The notes under the pieces were generated by a model that was not told the DNA's origin, did no database searches, and saw only the letters and a program-made list of their open reading frames with translations. Shown here piece after piece: positions 1 to 8,628 of a DNA stretch of 30,178 bases. A program made the position numbers and the translations under genes. The stretch is from JANXXV01 sp038230275 (GTDB lineage Bacteria > Acidobacteriota > Terriglobia > Bryobacterales > Bryobacteraceae). Each line of letters starts with the position of its first letter. Within the stretch, counting starts at the first letter, position 1. Location: the NCBI GenBank assembly GCA_038230275.1, contig JBBRNO010000078.1, positions 1-30,178 on the forward strand. Direction: 5' to 3'.

Positions 1-285
1 GAGCCCGACACGGCACCAGAATTTGCCACAGCGGTACATGCGTTCCCACAGTTCATTCACGTCGTCCGGAGTCTGGCCCAGCAAGATCGGGCGGAAGAAA
101 TCAACGATAGCGGGAACCGCTTCCGGACAGAAATACCCGGCATAGGTTTCCCCAAGGCCCACCAGTTCGGTATCGGTATGAATTTCAATAAAGGCGGCGC
201 TGCGCCGTCCGCGGGCTTCCTTCAAGTAGCGGTCATTCGTGCATGGACCAGTCAGCAGAATACAGCGAACGTCAGTTATTTTCAT
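1..285 (-). CDS. Enolase-superfamily (mandelate racemase/muconate lactonizing type) protein, N-terminal part
   Basis: The 95 visible codons begin MKITDVRCILLTG and carry the typical MR/MLE N-terminal capping domain, including a GLGET motif near residues 43-47 and a WERMYR segment near residue 80. The gene runs off the left edge before the catalytic barrel, so metal ligands and reaction cannot be read. The ATG at 285 overlaps the stop of the upstream DapA-family gene (ATGA), which fixes the start and suggests translational coupling. Members of this superfamily dehydrate or epimerise sugar acids. Being next to a DapA/NanA-type lyase fits a dehydratase-aldolase pair, but that is inference. It is a second enolase-type gene, distinct from the one at 11744-12985. 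Confidence 0.85.
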   Translation of the reverse strand, partial: MKITDVRCILLTGPCTNDRYLKEARGRRSAAFIEIHTDTELVGLGETYAGYFCPEAVPAIVDFFRPILLGQTPDDVNELWERMYRCGKFWCRVGL

Positions 286-1196
286 TCCAGCCAATCCGAA
301 TATTTTGAGTGAAGGATTTGGCGGCACTCTTCATACACTTCTTCCGAAAAGCTGTCGTACGGAGAGAGCAGCCGGAGCGGCATCTCCATACCACCCAGCC
401 GTACCAGCACTTTGTCATAGGCGCCATCTATCAGCGCCTGCCTGCGCATGGGGGCGATTACATCTTCCACTACAGTGAGATAGTCTTTTTGAAACCGGAA
501 TAGTTTCTCAAGCTGCCCCGTTATTCCGTATTCGAAGAACTGCTTCGTGCGGGATGGAATCATTGGTCCGAAGGAACTTAGCAGCGAACAGGTGCCGTGC
601 AAACAGCCGGTAGGGAACATCGTTTCCCCAAAGAAGTGCTGGATCTCCGGCGTCAATCGGAGCAGTTCCGCCGTGGAACTAACGGTGGTTCCTGTGTTCT
701 TTGTCGCTACCAGATTCGGCACTACGTCCGCGATGCGGCGGTAGTCCTGCGCGGCCAGTAGGCGCTTCGTCCGCATTAGATTGTAGTGCAGAAACTTCGC
801 AGCTGGAAATGTTCCGCAGACATCCTGGAAGAAGCGCAGCATCTCCCGGTCATTTAGCGCGCCCCAGCAGGGCAGGGAGATCTGAAACATGCGGAAGCCC
901 ATTTTGTAGGCTAAAGCGATGCGTTCGCGCACCGCGGCGGTAGAGAGTCCGATCACACCGACCTGCGGGAAGACCCTTTCCCCACGAGTCTCTTCGTAGA
1001 AGATCTCTACAACGCGCTGAAACGTGGAAGTGTCAACAGCGTATCCCTCTCCAGCCGTTCCCATGATGTAGAGATTATTGAAGCCGAGCGAAAGAGTATG
1101 GCGGATTTCCTGTCGGAACAATTCCTCCATTAAATGTTCTTCCTCGTTCCAGGGAAGCTCGCAACTGATCAGAATGCACTGGTGATATCTCATCAT
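282..1196 (-). CDS. Dihydrodipicolinate synthase / N-acetylneuraminate lyase family protein (DapA/NanA superfamily)
   Basis: This 304-residue protein has the usual family length and a class I aldolase TIM-barrel pattern. A GTAGEG motif (residues 46-51) stands in for the family GTTGE, the HYNLMRTKR stretch supplies the conserved Tyr (Y138), and VATKNTG supplies the probable Schiff-base lysine K166. Family members split or condense pyruvate with aldehydes, or dehydrate 2-keto-3-deoxy sugar acids, in the cytoplasm. There are two adjacent ATGs. The first overlaps the stop of the upstream sialidase-fold gene (ATGA), and the stop overlaps the next start. Its place in the locus argues for sugar-acid breakdown rather than lysine synthesis. 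NanA-like activity is possible but unproven. Confidence 0.87.
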   Translation of the reverse strand: MMRYHQCILISCELPWNEEEHLMEELFRQEIRHTLSLGFNNLYIMGTAGEGYAVDTSTFQRVVEIFYEETRGERVFPQVGVIGLSTAAVRERIALAYKMGFRMFQISLPCWGALNDREMLRFFQDVCGTFPAAKFLHYNLMRTKRLLAAQDYRRIADVVPNLVATKNTGTTVSSTAELLRLTPEIQHFFGETMFPTGCLHGTCSLLSSFGPMIPSRTKQFFEYGITGQLEKLFRFQKDYLTVVEDVIAPMRRQALIDGAYDKVLVRLGGMEMPLRLLSPYDSFSEEVYEECRQILHSKYSDWLE

Positions 1197-2956
1197 GGCT
1201 TCCAGATGGTCTGCCCCAGGAAGTAGCGGCCAAACATATTGAAGTAGTACACCGTCAGAATTCGACCGTCTGACATTTGCATCGATTCCGGATATCCGAT
1301 ATCGATGTTCAGAAAATCTTTCCGGATGCGGACCTCTTTTTCAATTTGCCAAGTCTCGCCGTTGTCCTCGCTGAAGGTAGCGCGGATGCCGCCGGGGTCG
1401 GAATGAATTCCCGAACGCAGGCCGTATGTACACAGCAGCCGGCCGTCAGCAAGCTGCATCAGATCCGCCGGGTGGCCGATCATCGGCGATGGCTTCACGG
1501 GTTTCCACGATTTACCGTCGTCGTCGGAGTAGGTGGTCCAGATGGCTTCGGCCGGACCGCGATTGCGAATGGCTGCAACAATTCTTCCTGTCTTTGTGCG
1601 AACGATTGCGGGCTCCTGGAACGTGCCGAGTTTTCCGCCAGGGTCTTCAGCCATAGTGGAGAAGTACGTCCAAGTCTTGCCCTTGTCGGTGGATCGCAAG
1701 AGAACCGCGGCCTGATTCGTGATGTCACCCCTAACGTTGTAGCCCATCACGGGCATCAGAATACTACCGTCCGGCATTTCAATGGGCGCATCGGCGGGGC
1801 CCTCGGTGTCGGTGAAGGGCATGCCGTTGGTCTCGATAAAGTTCGGCTGCGACCACGTTCTTCCGTTATCTTTGGATGTGATGACATACGTGCCTAGGTG
1901 ACGCTTTCCGTCGTTGAAGTTCACCTTCGTTGCCCATTGCCACTCGTACTCGCCGTCTGCGCGATAGAGGTTGTTGTAGAACACGGCTACTACGATGGTG
2001 CCGTCCTTCAATTGGACTCCGCAGGCTTCGCGCTCATCCAGGTTCTTGATGTTGGCGATCACCTGTTTCTCGCCCCAGGTCTTGCCTTCGTCTTTGGAGC
2101 GAAGCATGATGACGTCGCCGTCACTAGCGATGTGTTCGGTGGCCTCACGAGCGGTGACAAGCAACTCACCGTTTTGCAGCCGGATCAAATCCGCCGGATG
2201 CAGATGCCGCCACCCGTTGGTATAGATGACGCTGTTCTGCATCTCTCTCGGTTCCAGCAGTTGGCTGTATTGATTGGCCGCCAGCACCTGTGTCAACTCG
2301 CCCAACCGGGTGACATCGCGCTGCAATTGCTTCACCTGCTCACTGAGTGTTTGCTCGTTCTCAGTCAGGGTGTCGGTGCGATCCTTCACAGTGAACCAGC
2401 CGTTCGGCCAAGCGGGAAACGGAAGCAATTCCGCTTCAAGCGCCACGGGTTGCCCGGCGTTGATCAAACTCGCAGGCACTGTAAGGCGGTAGATGCCGCT
2501 GTCGCCATTCAGGAAAAACTGCCGCTGAGCCGCGCCGAATGGAAACTCAGACCGTCGCGATTCGTAGCGCAGTTCCAATCCATTCTGCTTCCACACACGG
2601 TCCCTCGTTTGGCCGATCTCAAACGTCACGGACGTTTTCCCATTCAGTGACAACCGAACCATCGGTCCGCGTGAGAATTCCGCGGGGACTACCGCGCTTG
2701 CCCCGACGAACGAGAACTCGGTGACCTTTTTCTCTGGCACGACGGCTGTCTTCCACTGCAGCTTCTTGTCGCCGGTGGTCCACCAGGGTGGCGTCATATG
2801 ACCGCGGGCGGGGCCGCGGAAATCCGCGAGCGGTTTCCCCGGACGGCTATTGGCAGAGGGCGAGTTTACGATCGACGCGAAACCTTCCACGCGTTGGGCG
2901 ACGTCCGCGGCAAACGCGGAGGATACAGACAGAAGGAGACAAAGAGTGGATCGCAT
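1193..2956 (-). CDS. Exported sialidase-fold (BNR/Asp-box) protein with extra N-terminal domain
   Basis: About 587 residues. A signal peptide (MRSTLCLLLSVSSAFAA) is followed by a beta-rich N-terminal domain to about residue 190, a short predicted coiled coil (about 200-232, rich in Q/L/E), then a beta-propeller. Five Asp boxes are visible near residues 287, 361, 422, 477 and 530 (for example SKDNGRTW, STDKGKTW, SDDDGKSW). A YPESMQMSDGRILTVYY segment sits where sialidases carry the catalytic Tyr, but no F/Y-RIP arginine motif is seen, so true sialidase activity is doubtful. I chose the ATG at 2956, five bases after the upstream stop. A TTG at 2965 in the same frame would add three residues and overlap that stop. 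Likely periplasmic or secreted. Confidence 0.85.
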   Translation of the reverse strand: MRSTLCLLLSVSSAFAADVAQRVEGFASIVNSPSANSRPGKPLADFRGPARGHMTPPWWTTGDKKLQWKTAVVPEKKVTEFSFVGASAVVPAEFSRGPMVRLSLNGKTSVTFEIGQTRDRVWKQNGLELRYESRRSEFPFGAAQRQFFLNGDSGIYRLTVPASLINAGQPVALEAELLPFPAWPNGWFTVKDRTDTLTENEQTLSEQVKQLQRDVTRLGELTQVLAANQYSQLLEPREMQNSVIYTNGWRHLHPADLIRLQNGELLVTAREATEHIASDGDVIMLRSKDEGKTWGEKQVIANIKNLDEREACGVQLKDGTIVVAVFYNNLYRADGEYEWQWATKVNFNDGKRHLGTYVITSKDNGRTWSQPNFIETNGMPFTDTEGPADAPIEMPDGSILMPVMGYNVRGDITNQAAVLLRSTDKGKTWTYFSTMAEDPGGKLGTFQEPAIVRTKTGRIVAAIRNRGPAEAIWTTYSDDDGKSWKPVKPSPMIGHPADLMQLADGRLLCTYGLRSGIHSDPGGIRATFSEDNGETWQIEKEVRIRKDFLNIDIGYPESMQMSDGRILTVYYFNMFGRYFLGQTIWKP

Positions 2957-2961
2957 AGAAG

Positions 2962-3870
2962 TCAATTGGCGGGCCAGTTGCCCGGATTCAGATAGAACGG
3001 ATCTGGCCTAGGGATGCCGTGAATGCTAGTGATAAGTTGCGGAGAGAGAGGGCCCATCTCCTGGAACCGCACGGCCGCTTCGAGTTCCTGGACACTTCCG
3101 GCGCCGACGAGCGCGCTCTGCAGCCGAGGCTGGCTGAGCACGTATCGATAGGCGAATTCTGGAAGCGTAACAGTGCCGCCGGCCAACTGCGCCATACACT
3201 CCACGGCGGTCTTCAGCTCTGAAAGCGCTTCCGGCAGGTGATGGCAGCGGTCTGTCAGCGCACCTTTCAACAGTACCGAACGGGCCACTAATCCCACATC
3301 CGCTGCTTCGGCGGCAGTGAACAGGCGCGATTCCGGACGGCGGTCGAGAACGCTGTAGGCAATTTGCAGACAGTCATATCCGCCGGCTTCAATTGCGGCC
3401 AGTGCCGTCTCTTCGCCGTAGACGCTGGCGCCAATGGACCTGATTGCCCCTTCGCTCTTTAGCTTCTGCAGCACGCCCAGCACTTCGCCGCGCTCAATCA
3501 CTGCGAGTGGAGCACTGTGGATCATCAATAAGTCGATGAAATCCGTCTTGAGTAACCGTAGGCTCTCGTGAACCGAATCGCGCACACGAGTTTCCACGGC
3601 CTCTCCTTCGAAGGGAAGCACTTTCGAAACCAGCACAAATTCCTTGCGGCGCCCCGCGATGGCTCGACCAATGATTGCCTCGGCGTCGCCGTAGACTCGT
3701 GCGGTATCGATGAAGTTGACTCCCAGATCGAGTGCTCGATTGAGCAACCGGGCTGCCTCCGATTCATCGGGCCGCGAAGCCGCGATGCCATAATCCATTC
3801 CGATCTCGACAGTGCCCAGCGAGATCTTTGACACCTGGCAGCCGGTTCGTCCAAGCCGCGAATATTTCAT
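2962..3870 (-). CDS. Aldo/keto reductase
   Basis: This 302-residue NAD(P)H-dependent oxidoreductase keeps the AKR catalytic tetrad D55, Y60 (FIDTARVYG), K83 (LVSK) and H118 (LMIHS), and has family length. A family TIM barrel is expected. It probably reduces or oxidises a sugar-derived aldehyde or ketone in the cytoplasm. The ATG at 3870 overlaps the upstream stop (ATGA). A TTG at 3882 would extend the frame by four residues but is less likely. It sits between the MDR oxidoreductase and a sialidase-fold gene. The exact substrate cannot be read; members resembling galactose/threose dehydrogenases and auxin-induced-type AKRs are all possible. Confidence 0.9.
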   Translation of the reverse strand: MKYSRLGRTGCQVSKISLGTVEIGMDYGIAASRPDESEAARLLNRALDLGVNFIDTARVYGDAEAIIGRAIAGRRKEFVLVSKVLPFEGEAVETRVRDSVHESLRLLKTDFIDLLMIHSAPLAVIERGEVLGVLQKLKSEGAIRSIGASVYGEETALAAIEAGGYDCLQIAYSVLDRRPESRLFTAAEAADVGLVARSVLLKGALTDRCHHLPEALSELKTAVECMAQLAGGTVTLPEFAYRYVLSQPRLQSALVGAGSVQELEAAVRFQEMGPLSPQLITSIHGIPRPDPFYLNPGNWPAN

Positions 3871-4856
3871 AGATTGCGCCAATCGAACACAGCGGCCACC
3901 AGTTCTTTCGAATGCTGCTTGGCGAGTTCATACGCTTCCCGCATCCGCGGGGCGGGGAAGCGATGTGAGATGACAGATTCGAGATGCAAGGATCCGGCCG
4001 CCATCAGCGCGAAGATATATTCCAGGTTTCGCCGCAGATTGAAGCGCACCTCCGCCGGAGTGCATTCGCTGCGCGGCGAATAGCCTGCGCCGATCAGACT
4101 AAGTTGCTTGCCGTAAAACCACTGCGGATCTAAAGGGTTGAATTCCGGCGCGGCTTCTCCGCGGCCGGGAAAACCGAGGATGCTGACTCGTCCGCCATAT
4201 CGGGCCATATCTATGGATGCGCGGTAGGCGGCCCATGGATTCGCGGTCAGAATCACCAGATCCACATCGCGCGGCGGATCGCTTTCCCCCATTACGTGGA
4301 CCCGGTGCGCGCCCACCGCGAGCGCCGCATTCGCGCGCAGTTGCGAGTTGGCGACGCCGATGGCTGTGGCGCCCATGGCCCGCGCGATGCCGATGGTGCC
4401 AAGCCCGATGACGCCGAGCCCGACGACGGCGACCGATTCGCCTGCCTGATAGTTCGCCTGCCGCATTGCGGCCATTCCCAATTGAGTGAGATAGGCAAGC
4501 GATGCCTGTTCGGGCTGCACGCTAGCGGGCACCGGCACTAGCAAATCAGTTGCCTGTGCGATGTACGCCGATTGGTGCGGTTTCAGCGAGAATACCCGCT
4601 GTCCGACTTGCCATTGCGAAACGGAGTTGCCGATATTTCTTACAATGCCAACGTTCGAATATCCAACGCCTCGCGGATAGCCCGGGGCGCCCGGCACATC
4701 CGTGGAGTTGCCGAGATAATTACCGAGATCCGTCCCGGTAGAGAGCGCTGTTACTTCCGTCTCCACATAGATTTGATCCGCGCTCAATCCGTCAAGGTCG
4801 AGAGGACGGTCCTCCAGCCGCAGGTCGCCGGCTCCGTATAAAATCGCCTGTTTCAC
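3867..4856 (-). CDS. Medium-chain dehydrogenase/reductase (MDR, zinc-independent type)
   Basis: This 329-residue protein has a GroES-like N-terminal half and a Rossmann domain with GLGVIGLGTIG (about 146-156). The GHE catalytic motif and the Cys ligands of zinc alcohol dehydrogenases are absent: the corresponding region reads GYPRGVGYSNVG. It therefore resembles the zinc-free oxidoreductases often annotated as bi-domain or threonine-dehydrogenase-like. The start is GTG at 4856, whose GTGA overlaps the Kelch gene stop. Its neighbour is the AKR gene, also with a 4-base overlap, so the two may work on consecutive redox steps of one substrate. That is inference. Confidence 0.87.
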   Translation of the reverse strand: MKQAILYGAGDLRLEDRPLDLDGLSADQIYVETEVTALSTGTDLGNYLGNSTDVPGAPGYPRGVGYSNVGIVRNIGNSVSQWQVGQRVFSLKPHQSAYIAQATDLLVPVPASVQPEQASLAYLTQLGMAAMRQANYQAGESVAVVGLGVIGLGTIGIARAMGATAIGVANSQLRANAALAVGAHRVHVMGESDPPRDVDLVILTANPWAAYRASIDMARYGGRVSILGFPGRGEAAPEFNPLDPQWFYGKQLSLIGAGYSPRSECTPAEVRFNLRRNLEYIFALMAAGSLHLESVISHRFPAPRMREAYELAKQHSKELVAAVFDWRNL

Positions 4857-5791
4857 TTCCCCAGTTCTCCAACAAGCAAACGCGCTGAACGGCTCTTTTG
4901 ACGGTCCTCTCCACCGGCGCCGTAGAGCGTTCGTCCATCCCGAACAAACGCCGTCGCCATCAGCGGCACCGGCAGAGGAATCGAGTGTTGGTAGGTATCC
5001 GATTGTGTGTCGTATACCAAAACTTCAGCGCTGAATGTAGTTCCATATCCGCCCAGCAAGTAGATGTGACGATCGTCCGCGGCAACGGCGGAAAGACCAC
5101 GAGTAGCGGCTGGAAGACTATGCAGCGGGGTCCAGATGTTCTTGCGCGGATCGTAGCGGTATGCCTCCGCGTGATTCAGCACCTGCCCGCTGCTGGGCAT
5201 GGAACATCCGCCGAATACATAGATCTGACCGCCCAGCGCAGCGATAGCCGATAGAGCCATCGGCCCGCCTGGCAGGGTGGAAACGCGGTGCCATCCGCCA
5301 CTGCCGCGCCGCCATACCGCATCGGAGCAGCGAGTGAGATCCGCCGCATCCGGACAACCGCCGAGCAAGAACACATCGCCGGCGGATCGCGCCGCTGCAC
5401 CTAGCAGGACATCCGCAGGGGCGTCGCCAGTGGATTCCCAAGCCATCTTTGTGGCATTGAGTTTCCATGACCCGCGATGCACCTGCTTGCCATCCGTGCC
5501 ACCAAAGACTTCGAGATCATTGCCGGAATGGACGAATGGGCCGTACGCCAATGCCACTGGAAGCGGTGGACCTGGATGCCAAGCATTTCGCGCCGGATTG
5601 TAGATCTGTACTTCCTTCAAAAATACTTTCGTCTCGCCATCCCAAGTTGTTCCGCCGGCGATCACCACTTCTCCGCCTGTGAATCCGGTCGCGCCCCCTG
5701 CCTCAGGGCGAAGCATGGGCTGTTTCTGGTTCCAGATAAGTGAAGGCATCGCGGTTAGGAATAGTGCGCTGACAAAGAGCGGTGAATGCAT
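4853..5791 (-). CDS. Exported Kelch-repeat beta-propeller protein (NanM-like)
   Basis: 312 residues with an N-terminal hydrophobic signal (MHSPLFVSALFLTAMPSLIW). About five to six Kelch blades are visible, each with a GG pair and a downstream aromatic: VVIAGG, LEVFGGTDG, VFLLGGCPD, IYVFGGCSM, IYLLGGYG and a final GAGGED. The domain plan and length resemble periplasmic Kelch mutarotases of the NanM type, which epimerise N-acetylneuraminate, but catalytic residues were not verified. The ATG at 5791 lies six bases after the upstream stop. Having NanA-like, sialidase-like and Kelch genes together is suggestive of nonulosonic-acid metabolism, yet Kelch proteins have many other roles. Confidence 0.82.
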   Translation of the reverse strand: MHSPLFVSALFLTAMPSLIWNQKQPMLRPEAGGATGFTGGEVVIAGGTTWDGETKVFLKEVQIYNPARNAWHPGPPLPVALAYGPFVHSGNDLEVFGGTDGKQVHRGSWKLNATKMAWESTGDAPADVLLGAAARSAGDVFLLGGCPDAADLTRCSDAVWRRGSGGWHRVSTLPGGPMALSAIAALGGQIYVFGGCSMPSSGQVLNHAEAYRYDPRKNIWTPLHSLPAATRGLSAVAADDRHIYLLGGYGTTFSAEVLVYDTQSDTYQHSIPLPVPLMATAFVRDGRTLYGAGGEDRQKSRSARLLVGELGK

Positions 5792-5797
5792 TGGATC

Positions 5798-6949
5798 TTA
5801 TAATCTGCTTACGCGAACACTGCGGCCCATGGTGTCGTACTTGACCTTTTCCGAGCTCGATTTCGACGTTGAATACACGACGAAAAGCTCGCCCGGAGAC
5901 ATTTCACGGACGCCTGTATAAGCACTGGTGATGGTCGAAGATATTTGAGTAACCTGCGTCCAGCTTTGTCCGTGATCCAGGCTGAATGCCAAATAATTTC
6001 CGTGTTCCCGGTAATCGGGTTTGTGTCCGAACGACATCACCAGCGTTCCGTCGCTCATCTCGATCAAGTCCGGATCGGTACCGGCGATATCCCGCTGACG
6101 TCCGAAACGGCTATAGGTCCAACGTAGTGCATATGCCTTGGTCCACGTCTTCCCTTCGTCATCCGATTCGCATTGATAGACCGGATTTTCGCGGCCGGTG
6201 CGCATCTGGCAGATCAACCGGCCGGCCCTTGGACCATGCTGTAGTTGCAGCAATACCGGCTCTCCGAAGCCTTCCTGCTCCACTGGATCAGAGGCGATGG
6301 TGGAGACAAACGTCCATGTTTTTCCCTGGTCTGCCGAGCGCAGTAGGAACGATCGAGTCTTATACATCTTGGGCATGTATTCGGTGGCGAATGTGTCCAC
6401 CTCAAAGTGGCCGTATGCGGTGGCCAGCAGGTCGCCGTTTTTCAGCCCGATTACGGAACGCCGCAGATACATGCGGGAGATGGGCTCGCCGCGGTCGTCA
6501 AAACTATTGATCTCCGCCTCCGGTAATACGAAACTGTACTTCCGCGGCGGTTGCAGTGTGCGAAACGCATCTTTGGAAGTCCAGAAGTTTCCTTCGAATC
6601 GTTTGCCGCCCACGTGTTCGGCATGCACGTCGAACAGTAAGATGCGCCCGTCGGGCAACTGGACAGTGGAGCCTTCCGTGATGGGGCCCCGGCCGTATTC
6701 GGCGTTCGGCTTCCATTCCTGCCATGTCTTTCGGCCATCGAAAGAGCGTGCCGTGTAGACGATTGGATATTTGCCGCCCGGGGGCCAACCGATGTGTCCG
6801 AAGAGCACCGTAGTGCCCTCGTGCGATTGAAACAGGTAAGGCCACGGCACGCCAGCGGCAATCAGTTGCTCAGGGCCTAACTCTATTTTTAAAGAGGACT
6901 GAAGGGCCAGTGGCGCCAGCAGCACTCCGCCGAATTCACGGCGGTTCAT
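5798..6949 (-). CDS. Tat-exported sialidase-fold (Asp-box) protein
   Basis: 383 residues beginning MNRREFGGVLLAPLALQ, a short twin-arginine-like signal. Four Asp boxes are visible (SFDGRKTW, SADQGKTW, SDDEGKTW, SLDHGQSW), indicating a propeller of the exo-sialidase superfamily. Conserved stretches such as LLQLQHGPRAGRLICQMRTG and DPDLIEMSDGTLVMSF resemble strand motifs of the other propellers in the operon. No RIP motif is seen. The ATG overlaps the stop of the preceding TIM-barrel gene (ATGA). Expected location is periplasmic or outer surface. The role may be glycan hydrolysis, lyase activity or only binding. Confidence 0.83.
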   Translation of the reverse strand: MNRREFGGVLLAPLALQSSLKIELGPEQLIAAGVPWPYLFQSHEGTTVLFGHIGWPPGGKYPIVYTARSFDGRKTWQEWKPNAEYGRGPITEGSTVQLPDGRILLFDVHAEHVGGKRFEGNFWTSKDAFRTLQPPRKYSFVLPEAEINSFDDRGEPISRMYLRRSVIGLKNGDLLATAYGHFEVDTFATEYMPKMYKTRSFLLRSADQGKTWTFVSTIASDPVEQEGFGEPVLLQLQHGPRAGRLICQMRTGRENPVYQCESDDEGKTWTKAYALRWTYSRFGRQRDIAGTDPDLIEMSDGTLVMSFGHKPDYREHGNYLAFSLDHGQSWTQVTQISSTITSAYTGVREMSPGELFVVYSTSKSSSEKVKYDTMGRSVRVSRL

Positions 6950-8628
6950 GCGAAGACTCCCAACTCGATACTCACTAACTTCACGGCGCTTGCACTGTTC
7001 GATATGGTGAAAGTGTTCCAGCCTTCTTTCAGATCGCTCGCCTGCACGGTGAAATTGTAGGCGGCATTCTCCGGGATGTGCTGCGTGTAGGGGCCAACCG
7101 CAAAGAGCATTTCCTTAGTAGGCTGCGATTCAAACACAGGCCATTTTCCGTTTACACTTACGCCCAACCGCACTGCGCCGGAAGGTTTCTCAAGCACCAC
7201 TTGGGCGATGAGTTTCGCGCCTGCCGGTTCCGAACACATCGAGAGCCGGAACTGCCGTCGACCCTTCGCGTCAATGACGGCAGGGAGTTGTTCGGGGAGT
7301 TCCCACGCAGTGGACGCACGGCCAGTTGGAGTTGACAGGCAGTAATGCTTGGGTTTTCCGCGCAGAAAATTCAAATCGTGGGTGTTGCGCAAGACTGAGT
7401 AATCGGCGCGAAGCCCTGGGACGGTGGGTTGATCGGTGCAGAAGAAGTTGAACTGTTCAATGCCGTGGACGCCCATGGCGAGCTTGCCGGCGGCGTTGGC
7501 GCGTTGCATCTGCGGGCTGGCCGCCATGTATCGCGTGCCTTGCTTTGCATTTGCCGGAGAGTATCCGGGTATCCAGTTCGGCGCATCTTCCACTACGCCG
7601 TAGAACACAACGTCCGGTCCCAATTCCCGCCGCAGTTCGTCGTACGGCATGTCCCAAGTGGTTTGCCAGTGATTGCTGAAGTTGAGGAAATCCACATAGC
7701 CGGCTTTGACAATCGCCCTCACGTCCAAGCCACGGCTTCGCAGGTAACCGAGGTTGCCGGGGATTCGCATACCCATGGGATACGGCTTTCCAATCTTCTT
7801 GCCTTGCGCCTGTGTTAGTGCTCGCACGTTACCAATCCACGCTGTGATTTTGTCGGCCTGCGCCTGAGTTGCGCCTGGTTCGCAGCAATGGGGATCGCGG
7901 AGCCAATCGAGCTCCAGCCCTTCAAAATCGTAATCCTGCACCGATTCCCGAATGTGGCTGAAAGTGAAATCGCGCACTTCGGGCTTGTCGTAATTGAGCG
8001 CCATCCAGTGGGCGTTTGTTCCCAGAGACGGGTCTGGCAGCACTCCGGACAAGCGAAATTCTTTCTTCTTCACCAGAGCGCAATTGAAATGGGAGCCTTC
8101 CGGATTTTCCACTCCGTGCGTATCATTCATGCGGATGGAAACCCACGGGCTGATCTTGCGGCGGCGGCACGCCTTGGTAGTTTCCGCCAGCCAATCTACA
8201 CCCGCATCCGCCAGATCCAGATATAGGTTGAAGAACTGCACCATGTGGTCAAGGAACGCGTCCAGTTCCGCCGCGGGCACATGGGTGGCGATTGCGTGAC
8301 CGCGGAAAAAATCGCGATTGCCTCGCTGATAGCCGTCGATCACCGTTTGCAGATGCTTGCTGGGATACCACGCCACGGAAGCATTGGGATTACTGAGGAA
8401 CGTATCGACGCCGTTGTCGGCCAGCAGGTCTACGTAGCGATGAATCGCCTTGGCGGTGTAGGGCAGGCCCTCAGGATGGAAAAGTTCCGGGTTGTAGAAA
8501 TACACGCAACTGTCGCCGGTGAACAGGTTGCGATGTTCAGCGAGTTTCGGAGTTTCCTTGGCTGCGCGGACCACGGCGGGGACTAGTCCGGCGCCTGCCA
8601 TTCCGCCGAAGAAAGATCTCCTCTTCAC
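6946..8628 (-). CDS. Tat-exported putative glycoside-hydrolase-like TIM-barrel protein with C-terminal beta-sandwich
   Basis: 560 residues. A Tat-type signal (MKRRSFFGGMAGAGLVPAVV) leads into a long alpha/beta region that looks like a barrel: WVSIRMNDTHG near 162-172, and the FEGLELDWLRD strand near 235-245 offers acidic candidates E239 and D241, a pattern seen in GH10-like and other uncharacterised hydrolase barrels. Residues from about 430 onward look like a beta-sandwich, possibly carbohydrate binding (for example GAVRLGVSVNGKW, then NFTVQASDLKEGWNTF). The start is GTG at 8628, overlapping the upstream stop as GTGA. I do not recognise a named CAZy family. The genes on both sides encode sialidase-fold proteins, so a shared glycan target is plausible. 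Confidence 0.7.
   Translation of the reverse strand: MKRRSFFGGMAGAGLVPAVVRAAKETPKLAEHRNLFTGDSCVYFYNPELFHPEGLPYTAKAIHRYVDLLADNGVDTFLSNPNASVAWYPSKHLQTVIDGYQRGNRDFFRGHAIATHVPAAELDAFLDHMVQFFNLYLDLADAGVDWLAETTKACRRRKISPWVSIRMNDTHGVENPEGSHFNCALVKKKEFRLSGVLPDPSLGTNAHWMALNYDKPEVRDFTFSHIRESVQDYDFEGLELDWLRDPHCCEPGATQAQADKITAWIGNVRALTQAQGKKIGKPYPMGMRIPGNLGYLRSRGLDVRAIVKAGYVDFLNFSNHWQTTWDMPYDELRRELGPDVVFYGVVEDAPNWIPGYSPANAKQGTRYMAASPQMQRANAAGKLAMGVHGIEQFNFFCTDQPTVPGLRADYSVLRNTHDLNFLRGKPKHYCLSTPTGRASTAWELPEQLPAVIDAKGRRQFRLSMCSEPAGAKLIAQVVLEKPSGAVRLGVSVNGKWPVFESQPTKEMLFAVGPYTQHIPENAAYNFTVQASDLKEGWNTFTISNSASAVKLVSIELGVFA

Noticed and set aside
1898..2650. 250-codon plus-strand open frame
   Set aside because: It is a shadow of the sialidase-fold gene at 1193-2956, which carries Asp boxes and a signal peptide.
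282..5791. Complete sialic-acid (nan) operon
   Set aside because: NanA-like and NanM-like genes and sialidase folds are present, but no NanE or NanK gene is seen, and the sialidase arginine motif is missing. The sialic-acid label is not supported.
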